Below, one piece after another: positions 1 to 9,383 of a stretch of DNA of 64,000 nucleotides. The position numbers and the translations under genes were made by a program. The stretch is from contig JAUCBJ010000495.1 of assembly GCA_032718475.1 (NCBI GenBank), positions 1 through 64,000 of the forward strand, given 5' to 3'. The notes under the pieces were generated by a model, which worked only from the letters and a program-made list of their open reading frames with translations, was not told the DNA's origin and searched no databases. The first letter of the stretch is position 1; every line of letters begins with the position of its first letter. The DNA is from Nemertoderma westbladi (lineage: Eukaryota > Xenacoelomorpha > Nemertodermatida > Nemertodermatidae).

Positions 1-294
1 GATTTCTTAGTTGGGAAGACCTTGGAGTCGGATGGAAATAGCGACATTCGCTCACCTTCTCCAGAACCCCGCGATGCTAGAAGACCACTCGGTCCCACTA
101 AACGCCGCCATGACCAATGGGTAAACCCCAGTCGCCATGGCGCTCCCGCAAATCGATCCTGCAATCTCGAGGACAAGATCAAGGACTGTGTTGCTAAAGT
201 TATACAGACCAACAAAGTCGAAGAACAGAGTCGGTTTCGAATAGAATTCTCGTGTTCTATTCTCGGTTTATCGTACCGACTCCGCTGGGTATGA
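1..294 (+). CDS. Possible C-terminal exon, unrecognised (competes with the minus-strand frame)
   Basis: The plus-strand frame is open from base 1 to a stop at 292-294, about 97 codons, with no in-frame ATG near its beginning, so it would have to continue from outside the window. It contains a Ser/Pro/Arg-rich stretch (SPSPEPRDARRPLGPTKRR) followed by a charged segment (LEDKIKDCVAKVIQTNKVEE). It overlaps the longer minus-strand frame. I do not recognise a family. Confidence 0.2.
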   Translation, partial: DFLVGKTLESDGNSDIRSPSPEPRDARRPLGPTKRRHDQWVNPSRHGAPANRSCNLEDKIKDCVAKVIQTNKVEEQSRFRIEFSCSILGLSYRLRWV

Positions 295-596
295 CATTTA
301 AATAAAACCATTTCCCTTTCGGTGTCTACATCGTCCGTATCGTGTAAATCGATAGGATGGCCAGTAGTTAAGAAGTCCATATACGTACCATTACGATGCG
401 TATAGCGAGCGGTGAATTTTCTATAGTCCAATTCATGCGTAAGTTGCTCCTGGGATATCGGCGGTTCGATATAACGACCATCATCCTCCGTAGTAGTTGG
501 ACTAGCGTCGCCGCATATCAAGCTATCAACAAACGCTTGTAAAGGTAGAGTATATCGCTCCCTGATACCAAGATCATCTTCTATCAACTCAGTCAT
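1..596 (-). CDS. Unrecognised partial open reading frame running off the left edge
   Basis: Starting from an ATG at 594-596, the minus strand stays open for about 198 codons to the window edge without a stop. The first ~105 residues are acidic and of ordinary composition (it begins MTELIEDDLGIRERY). The last ~95 residues overlap a plus-strand frame (1-294) that is also open and looks protein-like (Arg/Pro/Ser-rich, then Lys/Glu-rich). Only one of the two is likely to be real over 1-294. The minus gene could be spliced: a GTACGT donor-like site occurs in its middle. No domain is recognised. It could be a host exon, or part of a transposon or integrated-element gene. The call rests on open length and composition only. 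Confidence 0.35.
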   Translation of the reverse strand, partial: MTELIEDDLGIRERYTLPLQAFVDSLICGDASPTTTEDDGRYIEPPISQEQLTHELDYRKFTARYTHRNGTYMDFLTTGHPIDLHDTDDVDTEREMVLFKCHTQRSRYDKPRIEHENSIRNRLCSSTLLVCITLATQSLILSSRLQDRFAGAPWRLGFTHWSWRRLVGPSGLLASRGSGEGERMSLFPSDSKVFPTKK

Positions 597-753
597 AGCT
601 GCTATATGAGTTTATCAATATTATAATGAGTTTATAATTAGGCTAGCGGGCGTCGCTGCCTACCCCTCACGGCCCCCGGACAGTGCAAGATCCTCAGTGC
701 CGATGTACCGTCGTCGCTGTGTTTTTCGCCAACGTAGTAGCTACGCAAATGGT
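597..753. other. Gene-free spacer left of the first LINE
   Basis: This is AT-rich sequence followed by a GC-richer patch (about 645-720) that leads into the 5' end of the family-1 LINE. I see no coding frame or repeat structure. Confidence 0.4.
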
Positions 754-2969
754 CAGGTCAGGTATTCTAGGTCATTGATCAAGAAAACTTGCCACCTCCA
801 TGCAGCATAAAGGAGGTGCCACCTGTGGCTGCATAGACCCTCTAACTAGGGCAAATCTGGTCCTGTAACTAGGACCCCCTTCGTTCTGGGATAAGGACGC
901 CCTTGGTCCTGGATTAAGGACCCATATACTTGGCTGCAGGGGTATATGGCCTGACCAGGCAGATGGTGATCTACCAATGGCTGGTTAGGATTAGAGTGTT
1001 CTCATATCCACTCTGAGGGCACTTCACTGCGACCTGCACCTGGCAGCAAGGGTACAGGGCATGACCCAGCAGATGAGCTGCAACAGCCAATGGTGGGTCA
1101 TGTACGCCAGAGTAGATATGGGTGATGGGCCTCATATCTGACTCCATTGCGACACCCACCCTGTGGAATGGCAAACCAGGGTGTGGTATTTGCCCCGAGA
1201 GCTGACTCGGCAAAAAAGCACCCCCCAACCCCCACTATGGATTACATTAGCAATGCGGAGGTCCGGCCACTAGAGGCCAGTGGAATTACCGGACACAATC
1301 GGCCTCACAGGCGTCAGTTAACTCCTGACCGGCTGCCTGTCTCACCCCCTACTGGAGAGAGAGCAGCCAACAATTCTTTGAGTCCCTTTCCTGATGACCT
1401 TTCTGGCCCAAACCCTGGGTCACCAGGGAGGCCAGATTGTGATGGGGAGAGGGATTCTGGAGTTGGAGGCTACTCTCATGTTCCACCCCGACCAACAAAG
1501 CCATTGGTGAATCTGAGGCAAGTCACTAGACTAGCCTCAGTAAACACCCTAACACTCGGGTCCCCAATGCGACAAGGTGAGCTGACTGCCTTGGCAGATA
1601 AGCTTTCTCTTAGCGCAGTGGGTGTTCAAGAGCACCGAATGCAGACTGGACAGACTGATGAGGTTCTGATTAAGGACATGGGGGGCGGTTGGCGACTCGC
1701 CCTCGCGTCAGCAGATGATAGTGGCAATGGTGGAATTGGTCTATTGATGAATCCAACTGCACATGCAGCATTGGACAAAATAGACCAAATCTCTAACCGC
1801 ATCATCCGTTGCCACTTCTCATGTTCTGGAAGACTGGCTAAGAAGTTTCCTAAGGTGGTTCTGATTGTGTGCTACTCTCCAACTAGTGTTGCCCCTGTAG
1901 AGGAGGTGGAAAATTTCTACCACAATCTACAAGCAGCAACTGATGGAGTGGATCAGCATGCATTCTTAACATTCCTGGGAGACTTTAATGCAAGTCTGCA
2001 TCAATCACCTACATCGCCCTGGGTCTATAGCAATAGTGTTAACCGAAATTCTGTCCATCTTCAGGATTTTATCTCTGGAAATGGATTGTTTTCGGCTGGA
2101 ACCCAGTTCAAGAAGCGAACTGGAAAGCTATGGACTCATAGTGGACCCAGTGGTCACAAGTCCCAGATAGACCATATTCTGTTTCGTAGGAAATACAGGA
2201 GCTCTATACAAGACTGTAATGCATTTACACTTCGACCCTTCTCCAGTGATCACCGCCTTATTGTGGCCAAGGTAAGACTTAGTCTGCGTGCTAGCAGAAC
2301 AACGAAATCTGCCTTGCCACGGCATGACTGGTCCTCTCTGTTGCAACAGCCAAGTGTGAGATCCAGCTTCACACTACAGCTGAGCAACAGGTATGAGGCT
2401 CTTGCCTCTGAGGCGGCAGATCACTGTGAGGGCTATACTGCCTTTACAGAAGCAGTTAAGTTAGCAGCTGCAGAAACAGTTCCTGTATACCCTCGAAACA
2501 GGAAAAGGGCCCCCTGGACTGACAACAAAATTCAGAAGTGCCGAAATGACCTTCATAAGGCGCAGAAAGAGTCCCGACTCAAACAGACTACAGCGGCCAA
2601 GAATGCAGTTAAAGCTGCATCTAGGTCCCTGAACAGGCAGTACTCTGTTAATCTACAGGAGCTAATAAACCAACAGGTTGATGCCATCAATGATGCTGAC
2701 GACAGCAGGCAATCATCCCAGGCATGGAAATCGATCAATCTGCTTACTGGGCGGAAAAGCCAACCAACCACCAAGGTTAAGGCTGAATCACCAGCCGATC
2801 GCCTCAATGGTTGGAAAGCCCACTTTGAAAAGCTCCTCAATAATGACAGGGTATTGCCTGATAACTTTATAGAAGTAAAAGTGTCTGAGTCTGTACTCCC
2901 AGATATTCCCATTGGCGATATCTCCTTTGCAGAAGTGAAGGCTGCTGCAAAGAGCATTAAGACCAATCG
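754..2969 (+). mobile_element. Non-LTR retrotransposon family 1, copy A (5' part; 3' half missing)
   Basis: The 5' boundary is inferred from a second copy that begins with the same words (GGTCAGGTATTC...) at 46917. The copy contains a ~400-bp leader, then the endonuclease half of the LINE protein. It matches the copy at 37210-39480 from about 2237 to 2969 and then breaks abruptly after the codons for KSIKTNR; in the other copy those codons continue into RT finger motifs. Loss of the 3' end is unusual, because target-primed reverse transcription normally truncates 5' ends. The break is followed by CTACTACTA, the complement of the TAG-repeat tail seen on these LINEs, which may mark a rearrangement with an inverted element. 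Confidence 0.8.
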
Positions 2970-3147
2970 TCTACTACTATACTTATACTATGTATATTTA
3001 GCTATAAACATTGCGTACCGGAACTGCACTACAACTAATCTCCAGTTTTTCACTTCACATTTTCGATTAGTTTCTGTATTGTGCAGTAATCTCCTACATC
3101 TAATCTCTTGCCTCCCTGTCCCCACTTATCTTTCTAATCTGCATTAA
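1168..3147 (+). pseudogene. LINE family 1 protein, AP-endonuclease half (truncated)
   Basis: The encoded protein would nick target DNA and prime reverse transcription of the LINE RNA. From the first in-frame ATG (1168) there is a ~120-residue Pro/Gly-rich leader, then an APE-type endonuclease/exonuclease/phosphatase domain. Its landmarks are the VGVQEHRM segment near 1620 (metal-binding Glu), YSPT near 1875, GDFNAS near 1980, and the terminal SDHRLI at 2247-2264. A Lys/Arg-rich linker follows. The native protein ends at the breakpoint near 2969; the last ~58 codons to the stop at 3145-3147 are read-through of unrelated sequence. RT motifs are absent from this copy, so it cannot be autonomous. 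Confidence 0.8.
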
Positions 3148-3560
3148 CGTGCTACCCAATGCTACATCTTTACTAAGCACCCTTATTTGCCAAGGATCCA
3201 CCTCTTGTGCATTCAGTTTCCCATTATAACCAACTAAGTAATATAACCTCACCAACTAACAAACCCAATTGTGAACTTAACTATGCTTGTTGATTTGTTA
3301 ATTTGTTAACAGTCTGGGGACTTACCCATTAAATTCTAGTTCAAAATTCTAGGGTTATAAATTATATCCTAGAAATAGGATATAGTTAATGTTAATGAGA
3401 GTTAATGACCTCAACATAGGATAACGAATAATGAAGGATAGAAAGAAGCTCCGGTATGAATGAGGAGGGTGACTCTGCTACAATTTAAAAGGAGATAACT
3501 GTTTCCAACACTTGTAGTAAAGATTAAAAGGTAAAAATAAAAATTCTGACTTATAAGTAA
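2970..3560. other. Gene-free AT-rich stretch
   Basis: After the LINE breakpoint the sequence is AT-rich with short internal echoes (for example GTTAATG and TTGTTAATTTGTTAA) but has no coding frame, terminal repeat or array that I can support. Confidence 0.4.
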
Positions 3561-3564
3561 GTAT

Positions 3565-4815
3565 AATGCCGGACGAGGGGTCGAAGGTCCGAATGAGACG
3601 AAGGTCCGAATGGGATGAAGGTCCGAAAGTGGTCGCTTTTTTTCGGACCTTCTTCCTGTTCGGACCTTTGGCCCATTCGGGCCTTCGTCCTGGGTGTGAT
3701 AGGCCTTCGTCTACGACCAAGCACGGTACTTTATAGAGGACAAGGTTTGTATGGGCCAAAGGGAACAAACATTAGTTGTTTATCATCCCATGGCGAAGGT
3801 CCGAATAACCAGGACGAAGGCCCGAAATAATGTGAAAATCTTTCTCACACCATCATGTGAATTGTAAACGAACATGATTTATGAAACTCTTATATTGGCA
3901 AACGTATTAACATATTCATTCTGAGCTACATGTAATTTGAATTTAAAACGCTGCTTGGATAAGCTATCATTCAAACAAGAGCAAGCATAGACTAAACTGT
4001 ATGTGACACTGTATTAACGAAGAGCAAAGCAACTTTGCCGAGATTCTATGTTTAAATCCTTTCTCCAGATGAACAGTATCTAAAACAGCGTCAAATATTT
4101 AACTTATTCTATCTATGACGTCGGTAATAAAATTAATGGAGTAGGCCTACGGACAATTACGACCCGGACTATTATAGCTTAACGTTAGGGGACCTTCCAT
4201 ATATTACGAACACCAATTTGGCCAATTTTTCATCCAAAAATTCTCCCACACAACCCCCTTACAAATAAAATATATGTAGGCCTACAGTATTTTCTTATTC
4301 TTGAACCTATAATAATGTAAAATGTATTTATTATTTTTTTTTATTTATGTGTTTTCAACTGTATTAATAATAATTGTTAAATAACAAATTGTATTCTTTA
4401 TTTATTTATTCTTTGTTCTTTATATTTATTATTTTTGTATTATCGTACATAAATTGGTTAAACACTTTAATATGCAATAAAAACTAAATGCCTTAAATAA
4501 TATAACGACGAGTTCAATAACTATACGGACAGTCCTGGCCGTAATTTGATTTGCAATGTACCTAACGTACCATAATTATTTGTAATTGCATCAAGTAACA
4601 AATCATTTTAAAGCCGCTTCCGCTCATAGTATGTCTATGTAGGTATCTAAGTTTCATTCTAAGTATGTCATAGTATCTGTATGTCACAATTCACAGTCCC
4701 CCCCCCCCCCACCCCCCCCCCCCCCCCACGTAAATATTATCTTACTTAGAATGTGGTGTGACGGACCTTCGTCTTGATTTTTCGGACCTTCGTCCTGGAA
4801 TCGGACGAGGGAGGT
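3565..4815. repeat. Cluster of GAAGGTCCGAA motifs in both orientations
   Basis: GAAGGTCCGAA-type words occur in plus orientation near 3585, 3600 and 3617 (17-bp spacing). They are inverted near 3639, 3659 and 3677, plus again near 3794 and 3815, and inverted near 4761 and 4780. The first six form a potential hairpin (about 3580-3700). The outer groups face each other across ~1.2 kb, as in a foldback element or the subterminal repeats of a DNA transposon. The intervening sequence (3840-4690) is AT-rich with no reading frame. Confidence 0.5.
4697..4728. repeat. Poly-C tract
   Basis: A run of about 31 cytosines interrupted by a single A. Its length may be unreliable in the assembly. Confidence 0.85.
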
Positions 4816-5560
4816 GAAACTATCTATGTTTCAGATTTGAAGTGATCTCATTGAGGGTTGCCATTGGGGTCAAGGCCACTATCAATTTGTTAGACTAATA
4901 TCCAAGTAATTAGGTGTTGCCTTTTTCTGTAGTGTATATTTTATATTTTGGAGGCTTTATGTCAGATTAAATTGTAAAGGTCAGTGGCTAAATAATCTCC
5001 AAAGAATCATTACGGGCTGACTTTTGAACAGGTTTAAATGAGCTGTTATCCCTTAATCAATTTAACCCTTAACTACAGCAATACTAAAACCGACAACAGA
5101 TTAATTATTGATGAGTTTTATGTTATTTGATGAAATAAATAATATGCAAAGATAGTCCAGAATGCTATGTAGAATATTTTCCAGAAGATAGATATTTGCA
5201 ACCCCAATAACATCATATTCCCACTACCAGCTCTACCCTGCAGTCATGTTTGTAAAAAAAACACTGCTCTTGATAATGTAGAGAATTGAGAGTTTTCCAT
5301 AGCTAATAGCAAACTGTGAGGTGTTGTGTTGCTGTGTGGCACACTAGTGAATTTATGCATGTACTGTATATATAAAGGACTAAATGCTATGGGCATTTCT
5401 CACTAACTAAACTCTGATAAGATAAAGACTAAACTTGTTGACTGTTTTTATTGCCATTCGAGATACTGCAAGTCAACCACATCCTTCTTCGCACATATTG
5501 TAAAGTTGGCGAATGAAAGATAGATACCTATCCTTCACTGGAGTAGAAATTTCGAACTGT
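4816..5560. other. Gene-free AT-rich stretch
   Basis: No coding frame, array or terminal repeat could be supported here. Confidence 0.4.
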
Positions 5561-5564
5561 TGTG

Positions 5565-5745
5565 TGTCCCTAGGCAAGACACTTTAGACATTAGTGCCTA
5601 CGCCAACCCAGCGGTATAATGGGAACCTGGCTTTGCTGGGGTAATGATAATAAAAGCAGGCGCTTTGATAAGGTCGTAAGACCCCTAAAGGCGCCTGCTT
5701 TAACAAATATAAGTACAATTATTATTATTACTGGAAATTCATAAA
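5565..5745 (+). repeat. Interspersed repeat, SINE-like, with a strong hairpin
   Basis: The word pattern (CCTAGGCAAGACACTTTA, then an AATGGGAACCTGG-like block) resembles a short interspersed repeat that I associate with marine invertebrate genomes, from memory and without a search. A perfect 11-bp inverted repeat (5653-5663 with 5691-5701, AAAGCAGGCGC / GCGCCTGCTTT) encloses a 27-nt loop. There is only one copy in the window, so boundaries are uncertain. Confidence 0.4.
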
Positions 5746-5796
5746 TTATGCATGTTAAACATATCATATTCACCTAACACCTACTGCCGCACTGCC

Positions 5797-6081
5797 TTAC
5801 CTGCCAATAGTGCGTCTCATTGGTCCCGTGCGACTGACTCTGCACAATGGTCTGTGAGATCTCGGGTCTGGCGATGCTGTCTCAGGTTTGGGTGCACTGG
5901 TCTCCACGTCTAGGAACTGGCTGCCTTGGAACCTGACCTTGGGTTTACCCTTGTGTCGTTCTTCCTTGGGCGCCATCCGCACTCGCATGCTTTGCGGTCG
6001 GTTTCTCGTCAGACGCCTTACCAGTTCTGGGGTGTCTACCTTTATTCGATCCATTACGAATAATTTACTCCAATCCGGCAC
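5797..6081 (-). CDS. Unrecognised basic open frame, possibly a retroelement remnant
   Basis: This GC-rich minus-strand frame sits in AT-rich surroundings. It is open for about 94 codons, is basic (DRIKVDTPELVRRLTRNR near the start) and ends at TAA after GPMRRTIGR. An internal ATG lies about ten codons in. Its composition is reminiscent of the tail of a retrotransposon polyprotein, but no motif proves it. The opposite strand (5888-6133) is also open and is probably a shadow. Confidence 0.25.
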   Translation of the reverse strand: MPDWSKLFVMDRIKVDTPELVRRLTRNRPQSMRVRMAPKEERHKGKPKVRFQGSQFLDVETSAPKPETASPDPRSHRPLCRVSRTGPMRRTIGR

Positions 6082-6134
6082 CCCAGTACATTACTGTTCA
6101 AACTGTTCAAACTCTAGCAGAATATCAGCATAAC

Positions 6135-7370
6135 CAAAATGTATTGTAATATTTGTGGATCGCAATAGTTAAATATCTAATCCCCATTAATATTATGAAT
6201 CAACCTGTTTATTAAACACTAAAAAGTATATTATTAATTACATTAATATATTTACTTAAATAATTTAGTATTTTGATTCTAAGTTATTCAATAAATAATG
6301 GGATACTGTTCAATTGAATGCGATCAACCAATCATTTAATAAGTCAAATTATTTAGATGATTAATAAATTAATCGTTCTGCATGAAGTTAGAAATACCAA
6401 GCGTAATATTGCGATATCAATTGGTCATTTAATATGAAGAAGAATATGTTTATAATGTGATACAAATGAATTTGAACCTATTATGATATAAATACAATCG
6501 AACCAAATTATTTTTTCGACAGAGGAGGTATTTGTTTTTGAGGTAAAATCTTATGTTTATTCGGCAACTAGGCCTAAATAAATTTATTTGTCAATAAAAA
6601 CTATGCAACTGACTCCCTAATCCATAATTTGAGTAAATATAAGCCGACGGCTATAGATTAGTGAGTTTGATTACAGCCCAGATACGACGCCATCCACATA
6701 TTCCTGGTGCATAAATTATTGTAATAATAGTTTTAGTGATTTATTCAAAGCATTTCTTGATTTGCTAATGGTATTTTGCTGAATTTATCCGGACGCAAAC
6801 CTTGTATGGTTACAGGGAGGGAAGGTTAAAGATCCAACCATAACAACAACGCAATGATAAATAATTAAAAAGCATGCTGTCCATTAATTCATAAATAAAG
6901 TGCGAACAACACCGCAATCTGGATATATTACAAGCAGGCATTATTGATGTCACAGAGTCATAAATATTAAAAACAATCCAATCCGGTTTTAGTAAGATGT
7001 AACTTTATCCTGTCCTATTAATTGTCTTATTGGTTATTGCATTCATGTAGCACCCCCACATAAGCAGCATTTGTAAAATAAAATTTATGTAACGTTTTCG
7101 TTTTAAAATATTTCAATTTACTTTATACGAAAATTTATGGTTTATCCTACTACTTGGCCGAAACTTAAATGTGCCACTGATCTACAATCATCACGAATAA
7201 CACTAGAGGCCTAACTAACAATAAAATAAACCGCTAAATAAGAAATAATAGTGATAGAAATTGCACTAAGATATATAAATGTTTTGAGTAACTTAATATT
7301 CTTGGTGGCCCCTACGCGACACCACACTTTGTCAACAAATTATACAATTTTCGAAATATTATTATTTTTT
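6135..7370. other. Gene-free AT-rich stretch
   Basis: Very AT-rich sequence with TAATTA/ATTAAT runs. I see no coding frame or repeat array. Confidence 0.45.
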
Positions 7371-7373
7371 GAT

Positions 7374-7451
7374 GGGGGGGGGGGGGGGGGGGGGGGGGGG
7401 TGTAAAAGGCAAGGGGGCGAAAAAATTTGCCTTTGCCCCCCCCCCCTCCCC
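7374..7451. repeat. Poly-G / poly-C inverted repeat
   Basis: A run of 27 G (7374-7400) is followed by an AAAGGCAA...TTGCCTTT inner arm pair and then an 11-C run plus CCCC (7436-7451). It could fold as one long hairpin, and the G run alone could form a quadruplex. The apparent Gly-rich and Pro-rich reading frames over it are artefacts. Confidence 0.8.
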
Positions 7452-7926
7452 AGTGGAAATGGACATAAAAACAGCGGACAAAAAAAATATAAAAAAAAAT
7501 AACAAAAAAACTAACTTGTACACTAACTTTTCGCACGAAATAATTTACTTGTTGACCAAAAAAAAATATATCTGAACTAATGTTATATATTAAATAAATA
7601 TTTTAGATATATTTATTTCAATAAAATATATATATAAATTCGACCCAAAAATTAAAACATCAGCCCCAAAACACACATTTACTACACTAAAACACAAAGC
7701 AAACAACAATAGTAAGATATATGATATTTTTTCCATAGAGTCAGCTTTTTCTAACAAAAACATTAAACGATGTTGATACCAATAGAGAGAAAGGAGCAGG
7801 TTACAAAAACGACTTTTTCTAATCAAAACAATAAACGATGTTGTTACCAATTGAGGGAAAGGAGCAGGTTACAAAAACGACTTTTTCTAATCAAAACAAT
7901 AAACGATGTTGTTACCAAATGAGGGA

Positions 7927-8121
7927 TATATTCAATTTAAGACTGCCTGTTCAATAGAAGTGGATTAGGTGGGATAGTGAATGTCAGGGACAATTGGCTG
8001 AACTGGTTAGCGCTACTGATGAGGACTGATAGGCTGAAACGTACGTATAGCGCTGGTTCAATCCCCGGTGACGTACTTTCTCATTTTTTCCATTTCTGAA
8101 CAAAACCATAATATTAAATCT
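7927..8121 (+). mobile_element. tRNA-like SINE carrying a hammerhead ribozyme
   Basis: The insertion is 195 bp, inside a 68-bp tandem repeat, and is flanked by perfect 11-bp direct repeats CAAATGAGGGA (7916-7926 and 8122-8132), the signature of retroposition. Pol III promoter elements are visible: an A box TGGCTGAACTGG (7995-8006, 11 of 12 to TRGCNNAGYNGG) and a B box GGTTCAATCCC (8055-8065, full match to GGTTCRANYCC), 60 bp apart as in tRNA genes. A hammerhead motif lies between and overlaps them. There is no coding capacity, so it would rely on a partner LINE. A second copy is on the minus strand at about 25053-25172. Confidence 0.85.
7999..8060 (+). ncRNA. Type I hammerhead ribozyme motif
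   Basis: Stem I is AGCGCTA (8009-8015) with TAGCGCT (8048-8054), seven perfect pairs, extended by TGAAC (7999-8003) with GTTCA (8056-8060) across an internal loop. The invariant core CTGATGA is at 8016-8022 and GAAA at 8036-8039. Stem II (8023-8035) is imperfect in this copy (G-U closing pair and one A/G mismatch). Stem III is minimal: A8039-U8046, C8040-G8045, with a GUAC loop. The cleavage triplet is GUA (8045-8047), a valid NUH, so cleavage would follow 8047. The second genomic copy has a perfect GGCC/GGCC stem II, so the family consensus is a complete hammerhead. Activity of this copy is unproven. Confidence 0.8.
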
Positions 8122-8199
8122 CAAATGAGGGAAAGGAGCAGGTTACAGAGACGTCTTTTTCTAAACAAAACAATAAACTATGTTGTTACTAATCGATGA

Positions 8200-9383
8200 T
8201 TGAATATGATTGATTGAATAAACATTCTTGTTAACAATATCGAATATAAAAGTATATATAAAAATACTTTGGGACGAATATAAATAATTTGGTGCGAAAA
8301 GTAAGTAATCTGGGAAATAAATATGTATTTAGACGTAGCTTTAATGTATATTTATTGTATATTATTGTATATATATATATATATATATATTGCTTACAGA
8401 GAAGCTTACTATTGTACAGAAAACATGACATTTGGCGGTAAAAAAGTATATTTGGTGCGAAAACTATGTAATCTGGGAAATATATAATTTGTGGTCTTAT
8501 TAAATTATTACGTTTTCAAAATATATATAGTTATAATAATATTTTGAATTATGATCGTTTCAAGATAAAATGATAGATTACAGAAAGTAATCATTATACA
8601 TTATTTGTTTCAACGGTTTCCACCTCCTGACAGAGGAAAGATGAGATTCCACAATATTGATTTTGTTTGAAACATAGATTTTGTTTTTATTGCTTATAGT
8701 TTGTACAATTATTATATTACTATAATATAAGTTTAATAGCCGATGGATATAAAATCATGCATGTATATGTAATTATTTGCATGTTAACAAATGATATATA
8801 TATTGATAATTATATACAAGCTATTTATAAACTTGAATGACCTAGACAATCATACATTACTGTAAATTAATATTTTCTGAAAACAATTTATTCCTAGTTG
8901 ACCTACAGTGTAGTACATGAACCAAAACTGTCAAGCTGTCAAAACTTATCTGCACAAGAAAATCTACAGTTATGGATAGGCGCCTGTGTATGAAGTATGA
9001 ATAAATATATGCTGCAGGAACATTCCAACCAATCAGCACGATCGAAGCTCAAACTCATCCTTATTCCTGCAACATTTCAACGCTTCGCCAAAATGAATGT
9101 GGAACTCAATGCACCGGGAATGCCAGTAATATGGCCAAGAAAAGATCAATTATTACTTCAACTCAACCACCTTTAGAGACAAATCTAATTGAAATAGGGC
9201 GTACGTTCACGATTCAGCATATCGTGCAGACGATACAATTGTTAATTTACAATAAATGTTTAATCTTTTTGAAATTACCTGAGGTGCTTTACTGTTGTCT
9301 TGACGACAACTAACTGCTCTCCGACAACTGTGCGCAAGCTTTCATTTTGACCTCAAATTGGATTAGTTTATTTTTATATATTA
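8200..9383. other. Gene-free AT-rich stretch with TA microsatellites
   Basis: Contains a (TA)n run near 8371-8390 and other ATATAT runs near 8520 and 8800. A CCAAT word (9020) sits ~70 bp before an ATG (9094) that opens only a 27-codon frame. No gene is supported. Confidence 0.4.

Larger units (their letters stand above)
7743..8200 (+). repeat. 68-bp tandem repeat, about 3.5 copies, split by a SINE
   Basis: Units contain AACGATGTTG, then ACCAATTGAGGGAAAGGAGC and GGTTACAAAAACGAC. Copies begin near 7743, 7812 and 7881. The third is interrupted at 7926 and resumes at 8122 with the same CAAATGAGGGA word. This gives a clean view of the target site of the inserted element. Confidence 0.8.

Noticed and set aside
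2970-3147. C-terminal extension of the copy A LINE protein
   Set aside because: Comparison with copy C shows that the codons after the breakpoint are unrelated read-through.
7251-7575. Gly-rich and Pro-rich small proteins
   Set aside because: They are translations of the poly-G and poly-C hairpin.
7984-8072. A genuine tRNA gene at the A/B boxes
   Set aside because: No acceptor stem closes around the boxes, and the middle is occupied by the hammerhead fold. The 11-bp duplications show a retroposed SINE.
9094-9177. First exon of a host gene (CCAAT word, then ATG)
   Set aside because: Only 27 codons, with no convincing splice donor or further exon.
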